Shown: one piece after another, positions 50,653 through 59,889 of the stretch
How the letters are laid out: each line of letters begins with the position of its first letter
Numbering within the stretch: position 1 is the first letter of the stretch
DNA from: Nakamurella sp040546275
Lineage (GTDB): Bacteria; Actinomycetota; Actinomycetes; Mycobacteriales; Nakamurellaceae
DNA: 64,000 nucleotides
Assembly (NCBI RefSeq): GCF_040546275.1
Contig: NZ_JBEPNO010000013.1
Span: 62,001-126,000, forward strand
Direction: 5' to 3'
Position numbers and translations under genes: made by a program
Notes under the pieces: generated by a model
What the model was told of the DNA's origin: nothing
Seen by the model: only the letters and a program-made list of their open reading frames with translations
Databases searched by the model: none

Positions 50653-53057
50653 TACCCGACCACATCCACGATGAACTGGGTCGAACCGGCGGAACCGTTG
50701 AACAGCAGCACCTTTCCGTTGGCGGTGACCGGCGCGGTGACCAGGTTCGCGATGGTTCCGCCGACGGTGAAGTTCAGTTGGGAGACCACGGGCCTGGCCA
50801 CACCAAAGGGGTACACCGTCACGAATCCGGCGGCGGTGGGTGCGGTGACCGTGAGGGTCAGCAGGATGGCGGACACCCCGGTCTGCGGAACCTGCCCACG
50901 CCCGGCGAGGGGCAGGCTGATCGCTAGACCCGGGCCCACCGGTTGGCCGCGTCTGGTGTCCAGCATCCGCACCGGTGTCACCGCACCGAAAGCTCCTCTG
51001 GCGGTGGCGATCCCGGGGCTGAAGTATCCGAGGACGTCGGCGAGCAGGTGGAGCGAGCCACCCGAACCGTTGAACAGCACCACCCGGCCGCCATTGCACG
51101 CGGGCGTGACCACCAGGTTGGCGATGGTCTGGCGTGCCTTGAAGTTGAGGTTGGACGCAAGTGGCCGGACGCTGCCGTCGCAGTAGACCGTGAGATAGCC
51201 ACCGGTCTGCGGCGCCACCACCGTCAGGTTGAGTACCACCGGTGTCAGCGACACGGCCGGCACGCCGCCGACGCCACCGGTGACCAGCAGGCGCGTGGTC
51301 CCGGCGGCCACCGCCTGCGCGGTCCGGGTGTCCAGGATCCGTTTCGGGGTGAGGGCTCCGAAGGATCCCGGAGACTGCGGCAGGCCGGCGAACCAGTAGC
51401 CGGCGACATCGACCAGCAGATGGACGGTCCCGGGAGACCCGTTGTACAGCTTGATCGTTCCGTCGAGGCCGACCGGAACCACCACCGAGTTGGCGATCGT
51501 CCGGCCCCGCGCGAAGTTGATGTTCGAGGACGTCGGTCGGAGGCTGCCCGCGTAGACGGTGATGTATCCCGCCGAGGTCGGTGCCGTCACGGTGAGGGTC
51601 AGCGTGACGGCCTTCACCCCGACCGCGGGTACCCCACCGCGACCGGCGACCTGGACGCTGATGCGGCCCGTGGTCGGAACGGGCGAGGTGCTGTTGATCC
51701 CCAGCGCGGACCTGGTGTCCAGCAGGCGGACCGGCCCGACCGTCACGAAGCTGCCGGGCTCCCGTGGGCCCGCGATGGCCATGGTGGTGCCCCATCCCGC
51801 GCTGATCGCACTCACCTTCCGGCCGGCCAGCACGTCGCCGGTCCGGGCTGCGAGCGGGCTCGGCCGATTGGACGCGCCACTGGAGTCACCGTCACCGATC
51901 TGACCGTTCGTCGCACCGCCCCAGCAGTACGGCGCGCCGGCGGCGACCACACAGCTGTGCCCACCACCGGCCGCGACCGCCGTGCTGACCTTCCCGCTCA
52001 GTACTCCGGAGACGATCACCGCGACCGGAGTGGTCACGGCGGCGCTCAGGACACCGGTGCCCAACTCGCCGGAAGCGTTGTCACCCCAGCAGAACGGCTT
52101 TCCGCCGGCGATTGCGCAGGCGTGGACCTGCCCGGCCGAGATGGCCGTCACCGGCAGGTTCCCGATGGCCCCTTTGACCGGGACCGCCGTCGGCAGCGGC
52201 TGGATCGACACCCGTGTGCCGTCGCCGCGCTGTCCGTCCGACCCGGCCCCCCAGCAGTAGGGGCGGCCGGACACGAGCAGGCAGGAGAACAGGTCACCAC
52301 CGGCGATGCCGGACTGGGTCCCGCCGGGGAATCCGGCGACCAGCACCGGGAGCGAGCGCAGCGAGACGTTGCCCGGCTGGCCGAGCTGACCGTAGTCGTT
52401 GCTGCCCCAGCAGAACGTCGCGCCGCCGGCGATCGCGCAGGATCGATAGTGGCCTGTGCTGATCTCGGTGGCCGCTGATCCGAAGCCCGGCACCTGGATC
52501 GGAACCGTGGAACTTGCAGACGGCAAACCGGAGAGTCCGTTGCCCAGCTCACCGGCGAAGCCGTAACCCCAGCAGAAGACGAGGCCGTCGGCGATGGCAC
52601 AGGTGTGGAATCCGCCCGCGCTGATCGCCGTCACGGTGCGGCCGGCCAGCACACCACTGGTGTCGACGGCCACGGCCGCGTCGCTCTGCACGGTGCCGCC
52701 GTTCCCGAGTTGGCCGCGATCGTTGCGGCCCCAGCAGTAGGCGCGGCCCCTGGAGACGGAGCAGGCATGATCGATCCCCGACGAGATCGCCGTGGTGTCC
52801 AGCGGTGCCACCGGACCGACCACCAGCACCGGCGCATTGCTGCTGGCGAGATTGCCGTTGCCGAGCTGACCCTGCGACCCGCCGCCCCAACCCACCGCCG
52901 ACGACGGAAGTGCCGCCGCGCGGGCCGGTGCGCTGGGAGCCGATACGGTGGGAGCCGAGACCTTGTCCGGCACAGCAGCATTCGCCGACGGCGACAGCAT
53001 CGGCGTCGCCGCGCAGACCAGGCTCAGGGCGAGAAGCAATTCCAGATGACGGCGCAT
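50637..53057 (-). CDS. Secreted RCC1-repeat (beta-propeller) protein with three LDTR...GYF repeats
   Basis: This protein of about 806 residues has a signal peptide (RRHLELLLALSLVCAATPML, cleavage near SANA-AVP) and an Ala/Pro-rich linker. Seven RCC1 blades (WG...GQLGNG motifs, about residues 55-420) follow, and then three LDTR...GYF units to the end. Six blades carry C-x8-C-W-G, so disulfides could lock the blades outside the cell. I chose ATG at 53057 (GAGG five bases upstream); ATG at 53090 would put the signal further in. RCC1 propellers usually bind proteins or DNA; the ligand here is unknown. The C-terminal repeats are the same family as in the 1224 and 1-847 proteins. Confidence 0.88.
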   Translation of the reverse strand: MRRHLELLLALSLVCAATPMLSPSANAAVPDKVSAPTVSAPSAPARAAALPSSAVGWGGGSQGQLGNGNLASSNAPVLVVGPVAPLDTTAISSGIDHACSVSRGRAYCWGRNDRGQLGNGGTVQSDAAVAVDTSGVLAGRTVTAISAGGFHTCAIADGLVFCWGYGFAGELGNGLSGLPSASSTVPIQVPGFGSAATEISTGHYRSCAIAGGATFCWGSNDYGQLGQPGNVSLRSLPVLVAGFPGGTQSGIAGGDLFSCLLVSGRPYCWGAGSDGQRGDGTRVSIQPLPTAVPVKGAIGNLPVTAISAGQVHACAIAGGKPFCWGDNASGELGTGVLSAAVTTPVAVIVSGVLSGKVSTAVAAGGGHSCVVAAGAPYCWGGATNGQIGDGDSSGASNRPSPLAARTGDVLAGRKVSAISAGWGTTMAIAGPREPGSFVTVGPVRLLDTRSALGINSTSPVPTTGRISVQVAGRGGVPAVGVKAVTLTLTVTAPTSAGYITVYAGSLRPTSSNINFARGRTIANSVVVPVGLDGTIKLYNGSPGTVHLLVDVAGYWFAGLPQSPGSFGALTPKRILDTRTAQAVAAGTTRLLVTGGVGGVPAVSLTPVVLNLTVVAPQTGGYLTVYCDGSVRPLASNLNFKARQTIANLVVTPACNGGRVVLFNGSGGSLHLLADVLGYFSPGIATARGAFGAVTPVRMLDTRRGQPVGPGLAISLPLAGRGQVPQTGVSAILLTLTVTAPTAAGFVTVYPFGVARPVVSQLNFTVGGTIANLVTAPVTANGKVLLFNGSAGSTQFIVDVVGYYLVN

Positions 53058-53216
53058 GGGGTCCTCGTTCCGGGACACGCGCCGATCCACGGGCTACCCG
53101 GAGAATCCGGTCCTCGTCGACGTTGTCGCCATGAGACCGCAGGCAGCGACACGACTACAGCACAACGCAGACACTTCACCCGATTGGCCTTTATGTCCGT
53201 TTTACCGGTGGGCCGT
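53058..53216 (-). other. Gap between the histidine kinase and RCC1 genes
   Basis: The promoter of the RCC1 gene should be here, but no convincing -35/-10 pair was found. A short AT-richer stretch lies near 53190-53205. Nothing else is recognisable. Confidence 0.3.
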
Positions 53217-54464
53217 TCAGGCCGGAATCTCCACCCGGACGCGGAGCCCGCCGCCGTCGACCGGGGCTGCGGCCACGGTTCCGCGGTGTGCCGAGACGAC
53301 GGCGCTGACGATGGACAGCCCCAAGCCGCTGCCGCGGTGCCCGGTCCTGGCCCGCTCGCCCTGCCGGAACGGCTCGAAGAGCTGCGCGACGGTGCCGGGG
53401 GCGATGACGGTGCCTCCCGACGAGACCTCGACGTACCCGGACCCGTGCAGAGCCCCGGTCTCGATCCGGACCGAACCACCAAAAATATTGTGTCGCACCG
53501 CATTCTCCACCAGATTGCCGACCACCCGTTCCAAGAGGGCCGGATCGCCGGACACCACCGCGGACGACAGCTCCACCTGCGCCGTCAGCTCGCGGGCGGT
53601 CAACTCCGAGTCGACGGCCAGCAGTGCCGGCTCGACGAGCGCTGCCAGGTCGACGTCCTGGACCACCGAGAGTCCACTGGCCTGCGTGCGGGCCAGGAAG
53701 AGCAGCGAGTTGAGCAGCCGGTCGGCGCGGTCGGTCGCCTCGCGGGCGACCTCCCCCATCCGGCGGAGGTCCTCGATGCCGGCGGCAGGGTCGGCCAGGG
53801 TGACGTCGACCTCGGTGCGGATCACCGACAGCGGCGTCCGCAGCTCGTGGGACGCGTTGGCGACGAATCGTCGTTCGGCCTCGAAGGCGGCCTGCAGCCG
53901 GGCCAGCATGTCGTCGAAGGTGTCGGCGAGTTCGGCGACCTCGTCCCGTGGCCCGGTGAGAGCGATCCGCTGATCCAGCGATGACTCGGACAGCGCCCGG
54001 GCGGCACTCGTCAGGGTCGAGAGCGGACGCAGCGTGCGCCCGATCAACACCCACGACAGCAGTCCACCGGTGATCACCAGCAGCGGAAAGGCGATCAGCC
54101 CGACCACCAGCACCGTCTCCCGGCCCTGCTCGACCACCCGATCGGACTCGACCGCTGCGTCGACGATGACACCGTTCACCCGCACCAGAGTGCCGGCCGG
54201 GTAGTGCGGCAGCGCGGCGACGACCCGCCCGACGAGCAGGTAGGCCAGCGCCAGGAGGAGCGCACCGACCAGTGCCAGCAGAGCCGTGGCCAGCGTGGTC
54301 AACCGCAGGCGGAGACCGTTGCGGGCGGCGGCCCGGCGGATCGGCGGCCCTGTTCTTGGAGCGGTCACCTCCGCCGATCGACCGACGGGGAGGTCGCCTC
54401 GCGACCCGGCTGGGAGGTCGGCCCGCAGACCGGTCGGGTCACCGGATCGGGTCAGCGGCGACAT
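53217..54464 (-). CDS. Sensor histidine kinase
   Basis: This 415-residue membrane kinase has two transmembrane segments (about residues 53-80 and 118-140) with a small extracellular loop, then a HAMP-like region. The H-box is VANASHELRTPLSVI, the N-box LLERVVGNLVENAVRH and the G-box RGSGLGLSIV. The usual Asp of the G1 box is replaced by SSGGTVI, a variation common in actinobacterial kinases of this type. It overlaps the response regulator upstream by 26 nt, so it is its cognate kinase. The signal is unknown. An alternative GTG at 54368 lacks a spaced ribosome-binding site. Confidence 0.88.
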   Translation of the reverse strand: MSPLTRSGDPTGLRADLPAGSRGDLPVGRSAEVTAPRTGPPIRRAAARNGLRLRLTTLATALLALVGALLLALAYLLVGRVVAALPHYPAGTLVRVNGVIVDAAVESDRVVEQGRETVLVVGLIAFPLLVITGGLLSWVLIGRTLRPLSTLTSAARALSESSLDQRIALTGPRDEVAELADTFDDMLARLQAAFEAERRFVANASHELRTPLSVIRTEVDVTLADPAAGIEDLRRMGEVAREATDRADRLLNSLLFLARTQASGLSVVQDVDLAALVEPALLAVDSELTARELTAQVELSSAVVSGDPALLERVVGNLVENAVRHNIFGGSVRIETGALHGSGYVEVSSGGTVIAPGTVAQLFEPFRQGERARTGHRGSGLGLSIVSAVVSAHRGTVAAAPVDGGGLRVRVEIPA

Positions 54465-55122
54465 CGGCGGAGACCCGGTAACCGGCGCCCACCACGGTGT
54501 CGATCATCCCGGGGTCACCCAGCTTGCGACGCAAGGTCATGACGGTGACCCGCACGGTGGTGGTGAACGGGTCGGCGTTCTCGTCCCAGACGCGCTCCAG
54601 GAGTTCCTCGCTGGACACCACGGTGCCTGATGCGGACATCAACACCTCGAGGACACCGAACTCCTTGCGGGTCAGCTCGACGACGGCGCCGGCCCGGGAG
54701 ACCAGCCGCTTCGCCGGGTCGAGTTCGACATCACCGGCGCGGAGCACCGGCGGGGCGGCCGGCGTAGCCCGACGGCCCAGTGCCCGCACCCTGGCCACCA
54801 GTTCCGGGAATGCAAAGGGCTTGGCCAGATAGTCGTCCGCACCGGCCGACAATCCCTCGACCCTTGCGTCCAGACCTGAGGACGCGGTGAGCATCAGAAC
54901 CCGGGTGATGTCGCCGGAGGACACCAGTTCGGCCAGCAGGTCGTCGCCGTGCATGCCGGGCAGATCCCGATCGAGGACAACCACGTCGTATCTGGTGTAG
55001 GAAGACTTCTCGTGTCCCTCGGTGCCGTCGTAGGCGACGTCGACGGCCATGCCCTCGGCGCGTAGGCCTCTGGCGATGGCGTCGGCCAACCGCTGTTCGT
55101 CCTCGACTACCAGTACCCGCAT
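54439..55122 (-). CDS. OmpR-family response regulator
   Basis: This regulator of about 227 residues has a receiver with VVEDEQ, the phospho-acceptor in VVVLDRDLPGMHG, the Thr in MLTASS and the Lys in LAKPFAFPELVARVRAL. A winged-helix DNA-binding domain ends with MIDTVVGAGYRV. ATG at 55122 follows GGAGAGG by six bases and lies one base after the dxs stop. It works with the downstream histidine kinase. The 36 residues before this start in the long frame are not real. Confidence 0.92.
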   Translation of the reverse strand: MRVLVVEDEQRLADAIARGLRAEGMAVDVAYDGTEGHEKSSYTRYDVVVLDRDLPGMHGDDLLAELVSSGDITRVLMLTASSGLDARVEGLSAGADDYLAKPFAFPELVARVRALGRRATPAAPPVLRAGDVELDPAKRLVSRAGAVVELTRKEFGVLEVLMSASGTVVSSEELLERVWDENADPFTTTVRVTVMTLRRKLGDPGMIDTVVGAGYRVSADVAADPIR

Positions 55123-55123
55123 C

Positions 55124-57409
55124 TCACGCCTCTCCGGTGCTTCTTCTGTCCTTGACCGGCCCATCCTGGATCGACTTGTCCTGGATTGCAGCGGTGACCG
55201 ACTTTCCGTTCCGCACCCCGTTGGACGCACCAGGGGCGCCGCCGTTGCCGTTCACCTGGCTGCCGTTCGACGCACTCCCGTTTCCGGCACCGCCGTTCGC
55301 GGCACCGACGGTCGACGCATTGCCGTTCGACGCACTCCCGTTTCCGGCACCGCCGTTCGCGGCACCGACGGTCGACGCATTGCCGTTCGACGCACTCCCG
55401 TTTCCGGCACTGCCGTTCGACGCCGCGCCGGACCGGCCGGCGATCAGCTCGGTGATGCCGCGGGCGACGTCCTTGGCGTTCAGGCCCAGGTCGGTGAGCA
55501 GGTCACCACGGGAGGCCGCCTGCATGAACTCCTGGGGCAGGGCCAGCACCGTCACGGCGATCCCGGCCGGGGCCAGCACGTCGGCGATCGTGGCGCCGAT
55601 GCCGCCGGAACGACCACCGTCCTCGATGGTCACCACCAGCCGATGGTCCTTCGCGAGCACGGTCAGCGCAGGCGACACCGGGAGGGCCCAGCGAGGGTCG
55701 ACCACGGTCACCCCGATTCCCTGGTCTGCCAGCCGCGACGCGGCCTGGACCGCCATCGCACCGAAGGCACCTACTGCGACCAGCAGCACGTCGCGATCCT
55801 GCGCTGCCGGCGGCTCGGTGAGGATGTCGACCGCCCCGATCCCTCCGGTGGCCTCGACCAGCCTGCCGCGGTCCGCACCGACCCGGCGGAGCGCCGAAAC
55901 AGGTTCCGGCACAGCACCTTTCGGGTATCGCACCACAGTGGGCCCGTCCTGGACGGCCACCGCCTCGGCGAGTTCGTCAGCCAGGGTGGCTGCGTCGCGG
56001 GGCGCCGCCAGGCTGAGTCCGGGGACCAGTCCGGCCAGCGACATGTCCCACATCCCATGATGACTCGGGCCGTCCTCGCCTGTCAGGCCGGCCCGGTCGA
56101 GCACGACAGTGACGCCGAGCCCGTGCAGCGCACAGTCCATCAGGAGCTGGTCGAAGGCGCGGTTGAGGAACGTGGCGTAGAGGGCGACCACCGGATGCAT
56201 GCCGCCCATCGCGAGCCCGGCGGCCGAGGTCAACGCGTGCTGCTCGGCGATCCCGACGTCGTAGACCCGCTCCGGGTAGGCGTCGGCAAAGGCGCCCAGA
56301 CCGGTCGGCCCACTCATCGCGGCGGTGATGGCCACGACATCGTCGCGCTCGGCACCGATCTCGACCAGCTTGCGGCTGAACACACTGGTCCACGTCCTGG
56401 TGGGAGCGGCGATCGGCAGCCCGGTGTCGGGATCGAACGCCGGCGGGGAGTGCATCTGCTCGGCGTCGTCGTTCTCGGCGGGCGCGTAGCCCTGGCCCTT
56501 CTGCGTCAGGCAGTGCACCAGCACCGGGCCCCGGAAGCCCTTGGCGTTGCGCAAAGCCTCTTCCAGGGCGGCGATGTCGTGCCCGTCGATCGGTCCGAGG
56601 TACTTGAGACCGAGGTCCTGGAACATCATCTGCGGCACGAACCAGTCCTTGACCGCGGACTTCGTGGCGTGCAGGGCCGAGTAGAGCGGCCGACCGATGA
56701 CGGGCGCCTGCGGCAACCTGTTCTTGACCTGGTCCAGCATCCGCTCGTAACCGGGGCGCAGCCGGAGCGCAGCCATCCGCTGGGCCATTCCGCCCGTCGT
56801 CGGGGCATAGGAGCGGCCGTTGTCGTTGAGCACCACCACGAGTGGCCGGTCGCGGGCCCCGGCGATGTTGTTGAGTGCTTCCCAGGCCATGCCGCCGGTC
56901 AGGGCACCGTCGCCGATGACGGCCACCACCGTGCGATTGTTCTCACCGCGGAGGGCGAAGGCCTTCGCCAACCCGTCCGCGTAGGACAAAGAGGTGGAGG
57001 CATGCGAGTTCTCCACCCAGTCGTGCACCGACTCGGCCCGACTCGGATAACCCGACAGGCCGTTCCTGGTGCGCAGCGTGTCGAAGTCGGCGGAGCGGCC
57101 GGTGACGATCTTGTGCACGTAGGCCTGATGACCGGTGTCGAAGATGATCGGATCGGCCGGCGAGTCGAAGACGCGGTGCAGGGCCATGGTGAGTTCGACC
57201 ACGCCGAGGTTCGGGCCAAGGTGCCCACCGCGGCGGGACGTCTTCTGCACCAGGAAATCCCGGATCTCGACGGCGAGTTCGTCCAGTTGCTCGAACGACA
57301 GCGCCCGCAGATCTGCCGGCGACGTGAGCCGGCTGATGCGCGACGACCGGCGACGTCCGCCTGAACCCTGGGCGTCAGAACCCTGCGCGTTGGTGCCCCG
57401 CTGTGGCAC
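55124..57409 (-). CDS. dxs: 1-deoxy-D-xylulose-5-phosphate synthase with repetitive C-terminal tail
   Basis: This 761-residue DXS catalyses the first step of the MEP isoprenoid pathway from pyruvate and glyceraldehyde 3-phosphate with TPP. Visible are RGGHLGPNLGVVELT, IFDTGHQAY, the TPP motif GDGALTGGMAWEALN and the catalytic Glu in YDVGIAEQHA. The normal domain ends near residue 655. The last ~105 residues are Ala/Gly/Asn/Ser-rich, made of SASNG, NAST and VGAANGG units from a 60-bp tandem repeat, and end in a basic segment. GTG at 57409 has GGGAGG upstream. It heads an operon with the response regulator and kinase. Confidence 0.93.
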   Translation of the reverse strand: MPQRGTNAQGSDAQGSGGRRRSSRISRLTSPADLRALSFEQLDELAVEIRDFLVQKTSRRGGHLGPNLGVVELTMALHRVFDSPADPIIFDTGHQAYVHKIVTGRSADFDTLRTRNGLSGYPSRAESVHDWVENSHASTSLSYADGLAKAFALRGENNRTVVAVIGDGALTGGMAWEALNNIAGARDRPLVVVLNDNGRSYAPTTGGMAQRMAALRLRPGYERMLDQVKNRLPQAPVIGRPLYSALHATKSAVKDWFVPQMMFQDLGLKYLGPIDGHDIAALEEALRNAKGFRGPVLVHCLTQKGQGYAPAENDDAEQMHSPPAFDPDTGLPIAAPTRTWTSVFSRKLVEIGAERDDVVAITAAMSGPTGLGAFADAYPERVYDVGIAEQHALTSAAGLAMGGMHPVVALYATFLNRAFDQLLMDCALHGLGVTVVLDRAGLTGEDGPSHHGMWDMSLAGLVPGLSLAAPRDAATLADELAEAVAVQDGPTVVRYPKGAVPEPVSALRRVGADRGRLVEATGGIGAVDILTEPPAAQDRDVLLVAVGAFGAMAVQAASRLADQGIGVTVVDPRWALPVSPALTVLAKDHRLVVTIEDGGRSGGIGATIADVLAPAGIAVTVLALPQEFMQAASRGDLLTDLGLNAKDVARGITELIAGRSGAASNGSAGNGSASNGNASTVGAANGGAGNGSASNGNASTVGAANGGAGNGSASNGSQVNGNGGAPGASNGVRNGKSVTAAIQDKSIQDGPVKDRRSTGEA
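55261..55410. repeat. 60-bp tandem repeat inside the dxs 3' end
   Basis: Bases 55261-55320 and 55321-55380 are identical over all 60 positions. A third copy continues to about 55410 before diverging. The unit encodes 20 residues, keeping the dxs frame. This is a candidate variable-number repeat. Confidence 0.92.
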
Positions 57410-57611
57410 AGGTCCTCCCAGATCGTCCTCATCGCGGCCCGTTCGGCGTGACCACGTCGTCGAACAGCAGCACGACTGCGCTCCTGTCCGACCTTCGACG
57501 TTACCGCCAGTGGCCCGAAACTGTGGACGGATCGCTCCGCAGTCGGTTGCTCCCCCTCGACAAGGCGACGCGAGTCTGCGCGCCCGACATCGACGGTCCG
57601 TTTCGTCCCTG

Positions 57612-57617
57612 TAGTCT
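57612..57617 (+). promoter_or_regulatory. -10-like element of the GDPD gene
   Basis: TAGTCT (TANNNT) is followed by eight bases and the GTG at 57626. There is no ribosome-binding site between, so the transcript is probably leaderless or nearly so. Confidence 0.4.
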
Positions 57618-57625
57618 CACACGCC

Positions 57626-58429
57626 GTGCCTGGTGTTCTCCTCGAAGATCTGCTCCGTCCACGGTCCGGTCCGTGGGTGATCGCCCACCGCGGCGCGAGC
57701 CGTCACGCGCCGGAGAACACCATGCCGGCCTTCGAGGCCGCGTGGGCCTCCGGGTGCGGCTGGATCGAGGCCGACGTCCAGCCGACACGGGACAACGTGC
57801 CCGTCGTGCTGCACGACGAGGAGCTGTCCCGGACGACGAACGGGAGCGGCCCGATCCGTCATCTGTCGTCGCTCGACGTCCTGGCCCTCGACGCCGGATC
57901 CTGGTTCACCACCGGGAGCACCAGGGCCTACAGCCGGACCCCCGTGCCTCTCCTCGCGGATGTGGTCCAGACGCTGGGACCCGGCCGGGCGCTGCTGCTG
58001 GAGATCAAGAACGACCACACCCGGGACCAGGTCCTGGCCGAGATGGCGGTGGTGAAGGCCTCGGGCTGGGACGACCGGGTGTTCTACGAGTCGTTCCACA
58101 CCGAATCGCTGCGGCACGTCCAGGCGATCGAGCCGGGACGTCCGGTCGGCCTGCTGGTCGAGGAACTGCACGACGACCCCATCGCGGCCTGCGCCGAGCT
58201 CGGCGCCATCGCCTACAACCCCCGGCACACCCTGCTGCGCGACCGGCCGGAGCTGGTCGGGCAACTGCACGACGCCGGCATCGCGGTGATGGCGTGGACC
58301 GCCGACGAGCCCGACGACTGGACGTTCCTCACCGAACTCGGCGTGGACGGGATCATCACCAACACCCCGGGTGACCTCATCAGCTTCCAGCGGACCGCCC
58401 ACGGCCGGCTCAGCGCCCGGTCCGGCTGA
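57626..58429 (+). CDS. Glycerophosphodiester phosphodiesterase
   Basis: This 267-residue TIM-barrel GDPD has VIAHRGASRHAPENTMPAF (catalytic His and Arg/Glu), EADVQPTRDNVPVVLHDEELSRTT (metal-binding acidic residues and the second His), LLEIKND and MAWTADEPDDW near the end. GDPDs hydrolyse glycerophosphodiesters from phospholipids to glycerol-3-phosphate and an alcohol. No export signal is present, so it acts in the cytoplasm. The gene is divergent from dxs and convergent with the RNA methyltransferase gene. Confidence 0.9.
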   Translation: MPGVLLEDLLRPRSGPWVIAHRGASRHAPENTMPAFEAAWASGCGWIEADVQPTRDNVPVVLHDEELSRTTNGSGPIRHLSSLDVLALDAGSWFTTGSTRAYSRTPVPLLADVVQTLGPGRALLLEIKNDHTRDQVLAEMAVVKASGWDDRVFYESFHTESLRHVQAIEPGRPVGLLVEELHDDPIAACAELGAIAYNPRHTLLRDRPELVGQLHDAGIAVMAWTADEPDDWTFLTELGVDGIITNTPGDLISFQRTAHGRLSARSG

Positions 58430-58450
58430 TCCATCTCGACCTGCAGCGCT

Positions 58451-58510
58451 CCTCGGGTGGGTGGCGGGGCCCTCGGGTGGGTGGCGGGGGCCTTCGTTTG
58501 GGTGGCGGTG
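58451..58510. repeat. Three ~20-bp G-rich tandem repeats between convergent genes
   Basis: The unit CCTCGGGTGGGTGGCGGGGC occurs at 58451-58470, again (one change) at 58471-58490, and in degenerate form at 58491-58510. The GGG tracts fit a G-quadruplex pattern on the plus strand. Confidence 0.7.
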
Positions 58511-58536
58511 CCTCTCGGGTTGCCGACGGCTGACCC

Positions 58537-59889
58537 TCAGGCCGGCAGGAACCGCGCCACGCACTCGATGTGGTGCGTCTGCGGGAAGCAGTCGAACGAG
58601 CGCAGCGAGTCCAGCCGGTAGCCGGCCCCCATCAGCGCCGCGGTGTCACGGCCAAGGGCCGCCGGGTCACAGGCCACGTAGACGATGACGGACGGGGCCC
58701 TGGCCGCCATCTGACGGCAGAGCTCCGGGCCGGCCCCCGCTCGCGGCGGGTCAAGCACGATCGCGTCGACGGTCTCGGGAAGATCGTCGATCACCTTCTC
58801 CACGGAGCCGAGCACCACGGAGACCTGCTGCCGGTGCGCGAGATTGCCGACGGCCAGGCCGGACGCCGTCCGGTCCCCCTCGACCGTCACCACGGTGCCG
58901 GAAGGACCGACCACTTCGGCCAGTACCTCGGCGAAGAGGCCGACACCGCCGTAGAGGTCCCAGCTCGAACCACCATCGAGCTCGACCCCGGCCAACGCCT
59001 CGTCCACCGCGAACGCCAACGTGTCGGCCGCCGCCGGGTGTACCTGCCAGAAGCCGTCACCGGCCACCGAGAAGCTCTGTCCCACCGCCTGTTCCGTCAC
59101 GGTCGGTACTTCCTGGTGGCCCGGCTGGTCCGGCCAGATCGCCAACAGCGACCCGTCTCCGGCGGCCGTCAGAACGACCTCCGGCAGCTCGGGTCGCGCG
59201 GCTCTGCCGCGTAGTTGACGCTGCTGGCGCCGGACGGGTGTGCCCGACGAGGACGGTCGGCGCACCCCTGCCGGGACATCGGCGGTCGCGGCCAGCTCGT
59301 TGAGACCCGGGGCGGCGATCAGGCAGGGTTCGGACGGATTGACGCCTTCGACCCGGTGCGACCGGACCGCACGCGGGCCGATCCGGCCCTGTGGATCGAG
59401 CGCCCAGCGGACCCTGGTCCGCCAGCCGAAGCCCCCACCGGGCAGCTCCTCGACGACCACCGCCACGTCGAGCCCGGCCAGCCGGTGCAGCTGCTCGGCG
59501 ACCACGTCGGCCTTGAGCTGGCGTTGCCTCGTGCCGGTGGCGTGCTGGAAGTCGCACCCGCCGCAACCGCCGGGCCGGAAGTGCACACACGGTGCCTCGA
59601 TCCGTTCCGGGTCGGCGCGCAACACCGAGACCACGTCGCCGCGGCAGAAGGAACCCTTGCGCACCTCGGTGATGCGCACCCTGACCGACTCACCCGGCAG
59701 CGCGAGCCGGACGAACACCACCCGACCCTGGTAGCGGGCCACGCAGTGCCCACCGTGCGCGACGGCGCCGACCTCCACCTCGACCAGGTCACCGGGGCGC
59801 AGGTCGTCAGCCGTCGGCGCCTGCTCGTCCGTCTCCGTCCCCATCTCCGCCCCCATCTCGGGCACCGGTACCGTCCCGGGCCCGCTCAC
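58537..59889 (-). CDS. TRAM-domain class I SAM-dependent RNA methyltransferase (TrmA/RumA type)
   Basis: This 450-residue m5U-type RNA methyltransferase has a TRAM domain near the N-terminus (GDLVEVEVGAVAHGGHCVAR), the iron-sulfur ligands CVHFRPGGCGGCDFQH, the SAM motif WDLYGGVGLFAEVL and the nucleophile in VYVACDPAALGRD. The final PQTHHIECVA is also typical. It methylates uridine in tRNA or rRNA; the target cannot be chosen by eye. The start is GTG and overlaps the APC permease stop by 4 nt. Mycobacteria have the same pair (Rv2689c-Rv2690c). Confidence 0.9.
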   Translation of the reverse strand: MSGPGTVPVPEMGAEMGTETDEQAPTADDLRPGDLVEVEVGAVAHGGHCVARYQGRVVFVRLALPGESVRVRITEVRKGSFCRGDVVSVLRADPERIEAPCVHFRPGGCGGCDFQHATGTRQRQLKADVVAEQLHRLAGLDVAVVVEELPGGGFGWRTRVRWALDPQGRIGPRAVRSHRVEGVNPSEPCLIAAPGLNELAATADVPAGVRRPSSSGTPVRRQQRQLRGRAARPELPEVVLTAAGDGSLLAIWPDQPGHQEVPTVTEQAVGQSFSVAGDGFWQVHPAAADTLAFAVDEALAGVELDGGSSWDLYGGVGLFAEVLAEVVGPSGTVVTVEGDRTASGLAVGNLAHRQQVSVVLGSVEKVIDDLPETVDAIVLDPPRAGAGPELCRQMAARAPSVIVYVACDPAALGRDTAALMGAGYRLDSLRSFDCFPQTHHIECVARFLPA

